Shown here: positions 28,054-36,729 of the stretch, one piece after another
Numbering within the stretch: position 1 is the stretch's first letter
Layout of the letters: the number at the start of each line of letters is the position of its first letter
Origin: Oceanobacillus luteolus
GTDB lineage: Bacteria > Bacillota > Bacilli > Bacillales > Amphibacillaceae
Reading direction: 5' to 3'
Length of the DNA: 64,000 nucleotides
Assembly (NCBI RefSeq): GCF_023715655.1
Contig: NZ_JAMBON010000001.1
Span: 62,001-126,000, forward strand
Notes under the pieces: generated by a model
Databases searched by the model: none
What the model saw: only the letters and a program-made list of their open reading frames with translations
What the model was told of the DNA's origin: nothing
Position numbers and translations under genes: made by a program

Positions 28054-29604
28054 ATGTCTTTAAATGAACAATATCTTCTATATACTTATGCAGAGGAACT
28101 TATCAAGAATCATCAGTTCAATCTACTGTATATGAATGAAAAAAACGATGAAATATGGTTGGAGAAATACGAAAATCGTTCATCAACGGTGGTACGATTA
28201 ATACATAAGGGGTTTGATTGGAAAAATCATTTAAAACAGGATGTCTCTTTTCTAGTTCAACGAATACAAAATTTAAAGAGAATGTTTGGTAAGAATATCG
28301 AAGTCTATAACTTGTATTTCACCACCCATCAACCTGTGGATACGTGGGAAGTATTAAAAAATCCTTTAAGTGCTGAGGGTAAACCGAAAGTAAGTATGAA
28401 GGTATATTACTTTGATAAAGATGATTATGAGCAAGAAACGGAAAGATTCCAGCGAGATTTGCTGAATAATCCAGTCAGTTATGATCTTAGTTTACCTGAT
28501 GCAGCGAAAGAAAATATAATCGCAAAAACAAAAGTCAACTTCATACATTTGATAAATAGTAAAAAGAAGGAAATGCAAAATATTTTCAGTTTTGGTAAAC
28601 CTGTTTTTACTTACATTTTTATGGTGATTAATGTACTGTACTTTATTTACATGGAAATGAACGGTGGTACAACTTCTACTGAAACGTTGATTCAATTTGG
28701 AGCCAAGTATAACCCGGCAATTATATTAGACGGAGAGTGGTGGCGCCTTGTCAGTGCAATGTTTATCCATATTGGTTTTATACATCTTGCACTAAATATG
28801 CTTGCCGTTTTTTATTTAGGTGTCGCGATTGAGAAAATCTTCGGTAATGCCCGGTTTGTTTTTATTTACTTTATTGCAGGTATAGGTGGTTCACTCGCCA
28901 GTTTTTCCTTTACGACCAGTATAAGTGCCGGAGCTTCAGGAGCTATCTTTGGTTTATTCGGAGCCTTCCTATATTTTGGTGTAATTCACAAGCGATTGTT
29001 CTTTCAAACAATTGGAACGAGTATCTTACTTATTCTTGCTATTAATTTAGTGATTGGACTTTCTTTTGAGCAAGTAGATATGGCAGCACATGTTGGAGGC
29101 TTGTTAGCTGGTTTCCTTGCTGCAGCAATTGTTGGGATGCCTGGTAAGAAAAGGGCACTTAATCAACTTGCAATAGCAATTGTGACATTACTGCTTTTTA
29201 TTTTTATTGGTTATTATGGTGTTTCTGCAAATGAAAACAGCCAGTCTTTTCAACTTTTGGAGATACAAGAACATTTGATGAAAAATGAGTTTGATGAAGT
29301 AATCAACAAAGCGACAGACGCTCTAAGTTTAGAAGGAGATATGGAAAGTGCACTATTGTTCCAGCGTTCCTACGCCTATATCCAACAAGGCCGCTATAAT
29401 GAAGCATTGATTGATTTGGAGAAAAGTGTAACGTATCATAATCCTCTTCCCGAAGCATATTATAACCTTGCCTTATTGTATGAAATGAATGGGGAAGATG
29501 AAAAGGCTTCGAAAGCAATTGAAGAGGCTATCCGTCTCGATCCAAAAAACGAGGATTTTATTGAAATTCAAGAAAAAATAAAAGGTAAGCCATCGATTGA
29601 ATGA
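28054..29604 (+). CDS. gluP: Rhomboid-family intramembrane serine protease GluP (YqgP) with TPR tail
   Basis: The 516-residue protein has a cytoplasmic N-terminal domain of about 180 residues, a rhomboid core of six or seven helices with the GASGAIFG catalytic serine (near residue 297) and the AAHVGG catalytic histidine, and a C-terminal pair of TPR repeats (RYNEALIDLEKSVTYHNPLPEAYYNLALLY). In B. subtilis YqgP cleaves membrane proteins such as the magnesium transporter MgtE with FtsH. ATG 28054 has GGAAGGTG upstream; an earlier in-frame ATG at 28015 lacks a site. Confidence 0.93.
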   Translation: MSLNEQYLLYTYAEELIKNHQFNLLYMNEKNDEIWLEKYENRSSTVVRLIHKGFDWKNHLKQDVSFLVQRIQNLKRMFGKNIEVYNLYFTTHQPVDTWEVLKNPLSAEGKPKVSMKVYYFDKDDYEQETERFQRDLLNNPVSYDLSLPDAAKENIIAKTKVNFIHLINSKKKEMQNIFSFGKPVFTYIFMVINVLYFIYMEMNGGTTSTETLIQFGAKYNPAIILDGEWWRLVSAMFIHIGFIHLALNMLAVFYLGVAIEKIFGNARFVFIYFIAGIGGSLASFSFTTSISAGASGAIFGLFGAFLYFGVIHKRLFFQTIGTSILLILAINLVIGLSFEQVDMAAHVGGLLAGFLAAAIVGMPGKKRALNQLAIAIVTLLLFIFIGYYGVSANENSQSFQLLEIQEHLMKNEFDEVINKATDALSLEGDMESALLFQRSYAYIQQGRYNEALIDLEKSVTYHNPLPEAYYNLALLYEMNGEDEKASKAIEEAIRLDPKNEDFIEIQEKIKGKPSIE

Positions 29605-29611
29605 ATACGTG

Positions 29612-29699
29612 ACTGCGAACTAATTAGGATATAAATAATAAAATTAATGATTCTACGTATGAGGAATACCATATTAAAGTAAATTGATTAGTTCGCAGT
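29612..29699. repeat. 88-bp unit with perfect 13-bp terminal inverted repeats
   Basis: ACTGCGAACTAAT (29612-29624) and its exact complement (29687-29699) enclose 62 AT-rich bases. No T tract follows and no target-site duplication is obvious. It may be a MITE-like unit or a large stem-loop downstream of gluP. Confidence 0.6.
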
Positions 29700-29825
29700 T
29701 CCCGCTTTGTATAAACCCTCATAACTCTTCTTAAACAATCCTTCCTGCCTATTTCCTTTATTGTGTAGTTCCATTACACTTTTCTGTACATATATTTATT
29801 TGGTATAATATAAAGTGGTGAAAAT

Positions 29826-30032
29826 ATGAAAACAGTATATGATGTTCGTATGCTTCTAAAAAAATTTGGCACATTCATTTATTCGAGAAATCGGATAGGT
29901 GACCTTGTATTAATGGAAAGTGAACTTGAAGAACTTGCTAAAATGAATTTTATTTCAAAAGAAGAATATATAAATGGAAAATTAATTTTACAAAAAGAAA
30001 AGAATGAGGAAATGGCCAGGGAGAGGGACTAA
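29826..30032 (+). CDS. yqgQ: YqgQ family protein (DUF910)
   Basis: The 68-residue helical protein (TVYDVRMLLKKFGTFIYSRNRIGDLVLMESEL) matches the YqgQ family, which forms a three-helix bundle proposed to bind nucleic acid. It sits two bases before glcK, the standard arrangement. TATAATATAAAGTGGTG precedes the ATG, so a -10 box and the ribosome site are compressed together. Function unproven. Confidence 0.9.
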   Translation: MKTVYDVRMLLKKFGTFIYSRNRIGDLVLMESELEELAKMNFISKEEYINGKLILQKEKNEEMARERD

Positions 30033-30034
30033 AC

Positions 30035-31000
30035 ATGGAGAAATATATGATAGGTATGGATATGGGCGGTACATCAATAAAGTTTGGTTTATTTACAAGC
30101 GATGGAGAATTAATTCATAAATGGAGTATACCAACAAATATAGATAATAATGGATCCGCTATTTTAGATGATAGCTGGAACTCTATGAAAAGTAAATTAT
30201 CAGAAATGAACATTTCGACAGACAAAGCACTGGGCATCGGTGTCGGCATACCAGGTTATGTGGATAGTCAAACAGGTGTCGTCCACGAGGCGATTAATAT
30301 TGGATGGAAGAATAAATTGATTACTGAAGAGTTAGAGGGATTATCAGGATTACCTGTTTTTATTGAAAATGATGCCAATATTGCTGTATTAGGCGAGAAC
30401 TGGAAAGGTGCCGGAAATCAAGCACAGCATGTCATTGCTGTGACACTTGGAACTGGAGTTGGTGGTGGTGTCATTTCTGCAGGGAAAATCCTTAATGGTA
30501 CCAATGGTATGGCTGGTGAACTCGGACATATATTAATTGAAGAAAATGGTGCATATTGCAATTGTGGCAATCATGGTTGTTTAGAGACTATCGCTTCAGC
30601 TACAGGTATTGTTAGACAAGCAAAGGAAGCGATTAGTAAATATCCCGAGTCTTCACTTGCAAAACATTATGAAACTAATAAAAAAGTCACAGCCCGTGAT
30701 GTTTTTGAATTGGCTGCAGAAGGGGATGTAGCAGCAACAAGTATCGTTGATCGGGTTTCTGATGTTTTAGGTCATACATTCGCTAATATTGGAGTGATAT
30801 TGAACCCAGAGAAAATTTTGATTGGTGGGGGCGTTTCGCAAGCAGGTGAGCCTTTTGTAAATCGCATCAACTCATATTTCCAGCATTATGCCTTGCCTCG
30901 TGTTAAGGAAAGTTGTGAAATAAAGCTTGCTGAATTAGGGAATGATGCAGGCATAATCGGTGGAGCCTTTCTGGTTAGCCAAAATATGGCAGGAAATTAA
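30035..31000 (+). CDS. glcK: ROK-family glucokinase
   Basis: The 321-residue enzyme phosphorylates glucose with ATP. The phosphate-binding IGMDMGGTSIKFGLF segment opens the protein; the ROK signature with GELGHI and the zinc motif CNCGNHGCLE (near residue 175) are intact, as is ENDANIAVLGE with the catalytic Asp. GGGAGAGG lies before the ATG, and yqgQ ends two bases upstream. A perfect hairpin lies downstream. Confidence 0.96.
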   Translation: MEKYMIGMDMGGTSIKFGLFTSDGELIHKWSIPTNIDNNGSAILDDSWNSMKSKLSEMNISTDKALGIGVGIPGYVDSQTGVVHEAINIGWKNKLITEELEGLSGLPVFIENDANIAVLGENWKGAGNQAQHVIAVTLGTGVGGGVISAGKILNGTNGMAGELGHILIEENGAYCNCGNHGCLETIASATGIVRQAKEAISKYPESSLAKHYETNKKVTARDVFELAAEGDVAATSIVDRVSDVLGHTFANIGVILNPEKILIGGGVSQAGEPFVNRINSYFQHYALPRVKESCEIKLAELGNDAGIIGGAFLVSQNMAGN

Positions 31001-31106
31001 CTCTGGATTTTTTCCTCTTTATCTAGTAAAATATAATCTCAGAATAAAATATTGATAAAATGTAAAAAATATGAAACTTATGCTGTCTGTAATACGTCAT
31101 ATATAT

Positions 31107-31138
31107 AGCTGATTGTAAATGAAAGTTTACAATCAGCT
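31107..31138. other. Perfect 13-bp hairpin without T tract between glcK and the LTA synthase gene
   Basis: AGCTGATTGTAAA and its complement around a TGAAAG loop. Followed by TAAAGAGGG, so not a classical terminator on the plus strand. It could be a leader element of the next gene. Confidence 0.5.
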
Positions 31139-31207
31139 TAAAGAGGGAATAGATTTGTGCTTTTCTAGCCTCAGTCTGTTCTTTTTACTTTTTTGGGAGG
31201 ATTTAAT

Positions 31208-33136
31208 ATGCGAAATAAACAATTAAAAATACCATTATATATGTTAGCCACCTTACTATTTGGCTTAAAAACATATATAGTTTACCGCTTTATGTTTAAT
31301 ATCGAGCTTGAAAATGGAATGCAGGAATTAATTTTATTTATCAATCCGTTTGTATCTGCATTTCTGATCTTTGCAATATCAGTTTGGTTTAAAAAGCAAT
31401 CGAGACAAATGAAATATCTGCGGTACACCGCATTTATTTTCAGTTTTCTCGTTTTTGCCAATCTAGTATTTTACCGACAGTTCACGGACTTTATTACACT
31501 TCCTCAGTTGTTCATGGGAAGTAATATGGCTGATCTAGGTTCTAGTATTCTGACATTGATAAAACCATATGACATTTTATTATTTGCTGACGTAGTCATT
31601 ATTTGGTACTTCAGTAAAAAAGATGAAAAAATTGGTTCGGTACAATACTTGAAGCGCGGAAAAGTTTTTGCTTTAGCAATGTCATTACTTCTATTAGCAG
31701 GAAACTTTTTCCTTGCAGAAATGGAAAGACCACAATTATTCACACGTGCATTTGACCGGGAGTACCTAGTCAAGAATATTGGGTTATTCAACTATCACAT
31801 CTATGACTTAGTTATTCATTCAAAGGCTGAATCGCAACGCGTATTCGCTGATGGAAATGAAATACCTGAAATTAAAAAATATGTAGATGAAAATGTTATT
31901 AGCGAAGAAAAATCTGATCTTTTCGGAGCGGCCGAAGGGAAAAACGTCATTTTTATCAATGCAGAATCCATTCAAAACTTTGTAATTGGTAGGGATGTAA
32001 ATGGTCAAGAAATTACACCTTTTTTAAATAAGTTGGTTGAAGATGAAGACACGTATTATTTTGACAATTTCTTTGAGCAAACTGGTCAAGGTAATACATC
32101 CGATTCAGAGTTTCTTGTAGAAAATTCATTATATCCTTTATCTCGTGGTGCTGTATTTTTCACCCATGGTGGAAATGAGTATCATGCACTACCTGAGATT
32201 ATAAGAGAAGAAGGATATTATTCTGCTGTGTTGCATGCAAATAATAAAAGTTTCTGGAACCGTGATGGGATGTATCAGAGCCTAGAATATGATCATTTCT
32301 ATAGTGAAGATGCATATGAAATAAATGAAGAAAATTCAGTGGGCTGGGGATTGAAAGATAAACCGTTCTTTGAACAGTCCATAAAATATTTGCAAGCAAT
32401 GGAAAAACCTTTTTATACTAAATTTATAACTTTGACAAATCATTTTCCTTTTGAATTAGATGAAGAGGATAAGTCAATAGAACCTTATAATTCCAACTCC
32501 AACACACTTAATAATTATTTCCCGGCAGTACGTTATGCAGATGAAGCGATGGAAGAATTTTTCAATCATCTGAAACAAGCTGGTCTTTATGAAGACTCAA
32601 TTATTATTATAATGGGAGACCATATTGGAATTAGTGCAAACCATAACCGTGCTATGAGTATGTATTTGGATAAAGAAGAAATAACTCCATTTGATCAAGT
32701 ACAACTTCAAAAAGTACCATTATTTATCCATATCCCAGGGCATGGCGAGGGAGAAGTGATTTCTGAAGTTGCTGGACAAATTGATTTGAAACCAACAATT
32801 CTTAGTCTATTAGGTATTGAGCATAAATCAGACATCTATTTCGGTAATGACTTATTTTCCGAAGATAGAAAAGGCTACATTGCTTTAAGAAACGGTGACT
32901 TTATCAGTAACGATTATGTCTCTACTGCAGGCATGTGTTACGACGTGAATACAGGTGAACCGATTGAAAGTGAGGAAACAGAATCTGCAGAAGAAAATGA
33001 TGCAGAAACAACATTTCCTTGTGATGAGATTGAAGAAAAGGTTGATTTGGAATTAAATTATTCCGATGATATCATCTATGGAGATTTATTCCGTTTTGTA
33101 GACTTTGGCAAGGAAGAAAAGGTAGAGAATGACTAA
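31208..33136 (+). CDS. Lipoteichoic acid synthase-family phosphoglycerol transferase (YqgS type)
   Basis: The 642-residue enzyme has five N-terminal membrane helices (to about residue 175), then an extracellular sulfatase-fold domain with metal site NAESIQN, the nucleophile threonine in TGQGNTSDSEF (near residue 297), and MGDHIG. It moves glycerol-phosphate from phosphatidylglycerol to growing lipoteichoic acid. Several paralogues exist in Bacillaceae, so which role it plays is open. The C-terminal tail is acidic. ATG 31208 has GGGAGG upstream. The stop codon lies within the terminator loop. Confidence 0.93.
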   Translation: MRNKQLKIPLYMLATLLFGLKTYIVYRFMFNIELENGMQELILFINPFVSAFLIFAISVWFKKQSRQMKYLRYTAFIFSFLVFANLVFYRQFTDFITLPQLFMGSNMADLGSSILTLIKPYDILLFADVVIIWYFSKKDEKIGSVQYLKRGKVFALAMSLLLLAGNFFLAEMERPQLFTRAFDREYLVKNIGLFNYHIYDLVIHSKAESQRVFADGNEIPEIKKYVDENVISEEKSDLFGAAEGKNVIFINAESIQNFVIGRDVNGQEITPFLNKLVEDEDTYYFDNFFEQTGQGNTSDSEFLVENSLYPLSRGAVFFTHGGNEYHALPEIIREEGYYSAVLHANNKSFWNRDGMYQSLEYDHFYSEDAYEINEENSVGWGLKDKPFFEQSIKYLQAMEKPFYTKFITLTNHFPFELDEEDKSIEPYNSNSNTLNNYFPAVRYADEAMEEFFNHLKQAGLYEDSIIIIMGDHIGISANHNRAMSMYLDKEEITPFDQVQLQKVPLFIHIPGHGEGEVISEVAGQIDLKPTILSLLGIEHKSDIYFGNDLFSEDRKGYIALRNGDFISNDYVSTAGMCYDVNTGEPIESEETESAEENDAETTFPCDEIEEKVDLELNYSDDIIYGDLFRFVDFGKEEKVEND

Positions 33137-33155
33137 CATTCTCTACCTTTTTCTT
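33118..33155 (+). terminator. Terminator of the LTA synthase-family gene
   Basis: 14-bp stem (33118-33131 with 33137-33150) whose loop contains the stop codon, ending in TTTTT. Confidence 0.9.
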
Positions 33156-33160
33156 ATATA

Positions 33161-33196
33161 AAAACAGCAGAAGATCTATTGATCTCCTGCTGTTTT
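33161..33196 (-). terminator. Terminator for the convergent DUF2759 gene
   Basis: AAAACAGCAG-AGATC paired with GATCT-CTGCTGTTTT, TATT loop; read on the minus strand it ends in a T run. Confidence 0.85.
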
Positions 33197-33225
33197 CACA
33201 CGCTATATTTATTAACGCTTTAATC

Positions 33226-33402
33226 TTAAAGATTAGACAGCTCGGAAATGATTGTTGCGATTGAAAAGAAGCCAAAAGATAATGCTGTAATCGCTGAGAA
33301 GAGCAGTGCCAAATAGTTTTTAAATTTTAATTGACGAATAACGGAAACTACCGCAAGTAATGCAACTAACAAGAAAATGATTCCTAATATAATATGGCTC
33401 AT
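33226..33402 (-). CDS. DUF2759 small membrane protein (YqgW-like)
   Basis: A 58-residue protein with two membrane helices (HIILGIIFLLVALLAVVSVI and LALLFSAITALSFGFFSIA). The ATG at 33402 has AAGGAGGGTGAAC upstream; the open frame extends further 5' but without support. Family DUF2759 lies at this position in B. subtilis. Function unknown. Confidence 0.82.
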   Translation of the reverse strand: MSHIILGIIFLLVALLAVVSVIRQLKFKNYLALLFSAITALSFGFFSIATIISELSNL

Positions 33403-33583
33403 GAAAAGTTCACCCTCCTTATGTCTATTCTCCTTAGAATAAATTGGAACACTAAGGAATTCCTTTATATTATTATGTAAATACTCTATACTCATTTTAA
33501 AGCATATTAATATTTTTGTCGAGAAATAACCTAGCCGAATTGTTTTTGGTTAGACTCTCGATTGGTAGAAGGAGATGGATATA

Positions 33584-34207
33584 ATGGATATTAAAACGAT
33601 GCCTGTTGGAATCATAGGTGCAAATTGTTATGTTCTTTCTAAAGGGGAAGATGCATTAATAATAGATCCAGGTGGGGATGCGGAACAGATTATTCAATAC
33701 ATTGAAGCAAATAAATTACGTCCGTTAGCTATATTATTGACCCATGCACATTATGATCATATCGGTGGGGTAGAAGAGGTTAGAAATAAGTACCAAACTA
33801 ATGTTTATATTAATGAAGCTGAGCAAAGCTGGTTAACTGATCCGATGTTGAATGGTTCGTATAAACTAGTGAGTGGAGGGATCACTACTTCTGAAGCAGA
33901 AATTGTACTAGAAGAAGGGGAGCTTTCAATAGGACCTTTCAATATTCATGTTCTTCATACGCCAGGTCACTCACCTGGAAGTGTAAGTTTTGTATTTACT
34001 GATACAAAACAAGCGATTAGTGGCGATGCTTTATTCAGGCAAGGGATTGGCCGTACAGATTTACGTGGAGGCGATTTAGCGACGTTAGAACATTCCATAC
34101 GTCAAAAATTATATCAATTGGATGATGATTATGAAGTATTCCCTGGTCATGGACCAAGCACGATGATAGGCTTCGAAAAACAATACAATCCATTCTTTCG
34201 TGAGTAA
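33584..34207 (+). CDS. yqgX: Metallo-beta-lactamase-fold hydrolase (YqgX, glyoxalase II-like)
   Basis: The 207-residue protein has the metal-binding THAHYDHIGG motif (H-x-H-x-D-H), further ligands in HTPGHSPGS and SGDALF, and a final PGHG. The family hydrolyses thioesters such as S-lactoyl-bacillithiol or polyketide esters; the substrate here is unknown. Two ATGs (33575 and 33584) are possible; the second has AGAAGGAG at proper distance. Confidence 0.92.
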   Translation: MDIKTMPVGIIGANCYVLSKGEDALIIDPGGDAEQIIQYIEANKLRPLAILLTHAHYDHIGGVEEVRNKYQTNVYINEAEQSWLTDPMLNGSYKLVSGGITTSEAEIVLEEGELSIGPFNIHVLHTPGHSPGSVSFVFTDTKQAISGDALFRQGIGRTDLRGGDLATLEHSIRQKLYQLDDDYEVFPGHGPSTMIGFEKQYNPFFRE

Positions 34208-34276
34208 ATAGTAGTTCGAAACCTTTGATTTATTGTATTTAAGAATAAAAAATTTCTACATGAGGACCGAGTCAAA

Positions 34277-34440
34277 TCCCTTTCGCTTTCCGCAGGTGGC
34301 CGTGAGCTTCGACACAAAGGAAGTGCTAATGCAGACGTTGCCACAGGACGTGGTCGATTTTAGTCTGCCTCGCTACGCTGCGGGGTCTCCTCTGGCCTGT
34401 CCTCCTGCACGAGTCTCGAAATATTTGGACTGCTCCTTGT
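34277..34440 (+). repeat. Dispersed noncoding repeat, copy A
   Basis: GC-richer than its surroundings. Carries the ordered blocks CGCTTTCCG (34284-34292), GTGAGC, TGCGGGGTCTC (34379-34389) and GAGTCTC (34411-34417), shared with copy B. Not coding; an overlapping open frame of 70 codons has no ribosome site or recognisable product. Confidence 0.7.
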
Positions 34441-34574
34441 CATAATTTATTGGTCTCACTGGATTCCTTCAATTTCTAAAGCAACGGATGAAACTTAGAT
34501 GCAAATGTATTAATTGTTTTAATAAAATTAATTCCCTTATTCAATGAACCAAATCAACATATTTGCTGGAGCTG

Positions 34575-34697
34575 CACCCGATACACCGGAGACTCCTGTG
34601 GGAGCAGAAGCATCGGTGAGACCCCGCAAGGTGCTTGCTCCTGAGGAGGCTCACCAGCCGACCACGGAAAGCGAAGGTGTATCGGGGGCGGCGAACT
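34575..34697 (-). repeat. Dispersed noncoding repeat, copy B (inverted)
   Basis: On the minus strand it reads CACCTTCGCTTTCCGTGG (ending near 34677), then GTGAGC, TGCGGGGTCTC (34618-34628) and GAGTCTC (34589-34595), the same block order as copy A. A and B face each other across about 130 AT-rich bases. Open frames across it on both strands are by-products of its base composition. Confidence 0.7.
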
Positions 34698-34761
34698 TCG
34701 GGAAAAGAGAATCCATTAATCAACAGTTTAAATATATCGTGCAGGAGATATTTTTCATAAT

Positions 34762-34797
34762 AAAAAACCATGCATTCGAACCATGCATGGTTTTTTT
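34762..34797. terminator. Bidirectional terminator next to the DUF2626 gene
   Basis: AAAAAACCATGCA and its complement TGCATGGTTTTTTT with a 9-base loop (34775-34783). Confidence 0.88.
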
Positions 34798-34804
34798 GGG
34801 TTTT

Positions 34805-35047
34805 TTAGCTTCCGAAACCTGGTACAAGGATAAATTCGGAGTACCACGTATAACCTACGATAAATACAGTTAAATAAGCTCCGAATAAATACATATACGT
34901 CCGTTCAGATAATTTCAAATAGCTTACTGTAAGGAAAAATACTGTTTGGATCAGGGATAAAACCGCTGGTACCATCATGTCGCCAGTATAGAACATTACT
35001 GCGAAGATACCTGTCCAAAAAGCAAGCATACGAAAAACACGATCCAT
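34805..35047 (-). CDS. yqgY: DUF2626 membrane protein (YqgY)
   Basis: The 80-residue protein starts MDRVFRMLAFWTGIFAVMFY, the conserved start of the DUF2626 family, and has three membrane helices. ATG 35047 has AAGGAGGGGGAAAG upstream; 11 more in-frame residues upstream are not supported. Adjacent to yqgX as in B. subtilis. Function unknown. Confidence 0.86.
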   Translation of the reverse strand: MDRVFRMLAFWTGIFAVMFYTGDMMVPAVLSLIQTVFFLTVSYLKLSERTYMYLFGAYLTVFIVGYTWYSEFILVPGFGS

Positions 35048-35122
35048 GCCCTTTCCCCCTCCTTCTAGTTGACATCTCATAGTTATTATAAACGAGTAAA
35101 CAAATATTGTAAACGTTTGACC

Positions 35123-35821
35123 CTATACAATTAAAAGTTTTGCAGTATATGCACAATTACTACATTTATTGACAAACATATTTTGCTTTTCTATCAAGTC
35201 AATCGACGTAAATAAAACTTCAAACATACCTTTAATAAAAATACGATGCATCTCACATACCATTTTATGGTTGTTAGTGGCCATTTCCTTGAAAGGGCAG
35301 TTATTGATTGAGAAAGAAATACTATTCGTGTTGCTCTCGTATTCGAAGTCCGGATACATTCCGAGAATTCTGCTTGCGTTTTCCAATAGCTTGATTTTAT
35401 CTTGGATTGTTAACTGTTCGCCCAAATGGTTCAAACTCTTGCGCATTGCTTCTTTTCCATATTTTTTCCCTGTTTCGTAAAGGGCTTTTTTTCCTGGATC
35501 ACCTAGATCCATCAACGCTTCTAGAGCAATGGATGAAAGAATCTTATAATCACGGGCTGGAAAATTCAATTCAATCACTTCATTCGACAATTGATAGCGT
35601 CTCCCAGGTCTTCCACCTTTTCCTGTTTTCTTTAGGTAGGAGGTGACAAGACCTACTTCCTCAAGTTTAGATAGGTGAAGTCTTGCTACATTCGGGTGAA
35701 TGTCAAATGTATTGCCAATATCAACTACGCTGACATCCTGATGGTTTTCAACTAAATATTGATAAATATAGAATCTGGTAGGGTCACTCATTACATTTGT
35801 CACCTTTAATGTGTTTTCCAT
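35123..35821 (-). CDS. HTH regulator with C-terminal cysteine cluster (SufR/COG2345-like)
   Basis: The 232-residue protein has an ArsR-like winged HTH in the first 75 residues (VVDIGNTFDIHPNVARLHLSKLEEVGLV, then GGRPGRRYQL wing), a helical middle and a C-terminal cysteine set: NNCPFKEMA, MVCEMH and CSNC. This spacing is typical of the COG2345/SufR-like regulators, where some members bind an iron-sulfur cluster. GGGGTGAAAA precedes the ATG. Its targets are unknown. It lies 100 bases downstream of comGG in the same direction. Confidence 0.82.
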   Translation of the reverse strand: MENTLKVTNVMSDPTRFYIYQYLVENHQDVSVVDIGNTFDIHPNVARLHLSKLEEVGLVTSYLKKTGKGGRPGRRYQLSNEVIELNFPARDYKILSSIALEALMDLGDPGKKALYETGKKYGKEAMRKSLNHLGEQLTIQDKIKLLENASRILGMYPDFEYESNTNSISFSINNCPFKEMATNNHKMVCEMHRIFIKGMFEVLFTSIDLIEKQNMFVNKCSNCAYTAKLLIV

Positions 35822-35921
35822 TTTTTCACCCCACATCATACACATTGTATATACTTTAATTATATTAGAAAATTAATTTGAAAGGTGGTACAGATTGACT
35901 TTGTTGAAAAGTTTACATAAT

Positions 35922-36281
35922 TTATGGGGTGAAGAATTCCGCACTAATCAAGTGATTGATTGAGAAAAATTCTTGTTGAGATTGTAGTCTTATTTGAAAG
36001 TTTAAATTTCGATAATGTTCAGTAGCATTTCCCAACGTGATCTCGACTTGACCATAGGGAAAAGTATATCTTGCAGTTCGTAAGATTTCTTCTGATTTTC
36101 TCTGCTCTTCTATATATTTTACACGAGCCATTTGGAATAAGGTTTCTATTTGATTCTGTTCTATCTGTCTATCTGTGATAAAAAGCTCATTACGATAGGC
36201 GATAATACTAGTGCTGATTATGATAAATATAATTGATATGGTAAATAAAACGTGAATGAGAAAAAATCCATTAGGTTTCAT
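35922..36281 (-). CDS. comGG: ComGG, minor pseudopilin of the competence pilus
   Basis: The last gene of the comG operon. The short 119-residue product starts MKPNGFFLIHVLFTISIIF, a basic stub followed by one hydrophobic helix, with an extracellular basic part. ComGG is a poorly conserved minor pseudopilin needed for DNA uptake. The open frame extends to 36314, but the ATG at 36281, which overlaps the comGF end, gives the normal N-terminus. Identification relies on operon position. Confidence 0.78.
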   Translation of the reverse strand: MKPNGFFLIHVLFTISIIFIIISTSIIAYRNELFITDRQIEQNQIETLFQMARVKYIEEQRKSEEILRTARYTFPYGQVEITLGNATEHYRNLNFQIRLQSQQEFFSINHLISAEFFTP

Positions 36282-36729
36282 TGTAAAATGTGAATGTTCG
36301 TTCAAACCTAGCACCTTCTTCGACAGTAATCACTATTTTTATGCCATAAGGTTGACTATAAAATTCTAATCCCTCTATATCACGCAAATAAATTTCATGT
36401 CCTCTGTTTTCAACCTGTCTACGAATTAGATTATCGTATTGGCTGATAATAACGATTGCATCATCTTCTTGGATAAGGTGTAAGGCATCTTTCTTAATAA
36501 AATAAGAATGTGATGAGATGATGTCATCCCGGATAAAACGGAAAAATTCATGAACAGATAGCTCTTCGTAACTATCGGATGGTTTTGTTGTGATTTGGAG
36601 GACATATCCGAGAAAAGGCAGGGTAATAAAAATTAGACTTATCATCGTAAGAAGTGTAACAAGGTTAAATCCTTTTTCATTTGTAAGGTAAGCCATATAG
36701 GCAGAAGGATTCTGTCGTTTTTTTTGCAT
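36271..36729 (-). CDS. comGF: ComGF, competence pseudopilus protein
   Basis: The product has an N-terminal prepilin-like segment (NEKGFNLVTLLTMISLIFITLPFLG) and an extracellular domain of the ComGF family (FFRFIRDDI, DAIVIISQYDNLIRRQV, GIKIVITVEEG). It overlaps comGE upstream by 53 bases and comGG downstream. The start is uncertain: GTG 36744, ATG 36729 or ATG 36696; none has an ideal ribosome site, so translation is probably coupled. Confidence 0.84.
   Translation of the reverse strand: MQKKRQNPSAYMAYLTNEKGFNLVTLLTMISLIFITLPFLGYVLQITTKPSDSYEELSVHEFFRFIRDDIISSHSYFIKKDALHLIQEDDAIVIISQYDNLIRRQVENRGHEIYLRDIEGLEFYSQPYGIKIVITVEEGARFERTFTFYNET

Noticed and set aside
34233-34873. Open frames of 70, 76 and 109 codons on both strands in the repeat region
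   Set aside because: They lie in the noncoding repeats, lack ribosome sites and resemble no protein; open frames arise from the GC-richer sequence.
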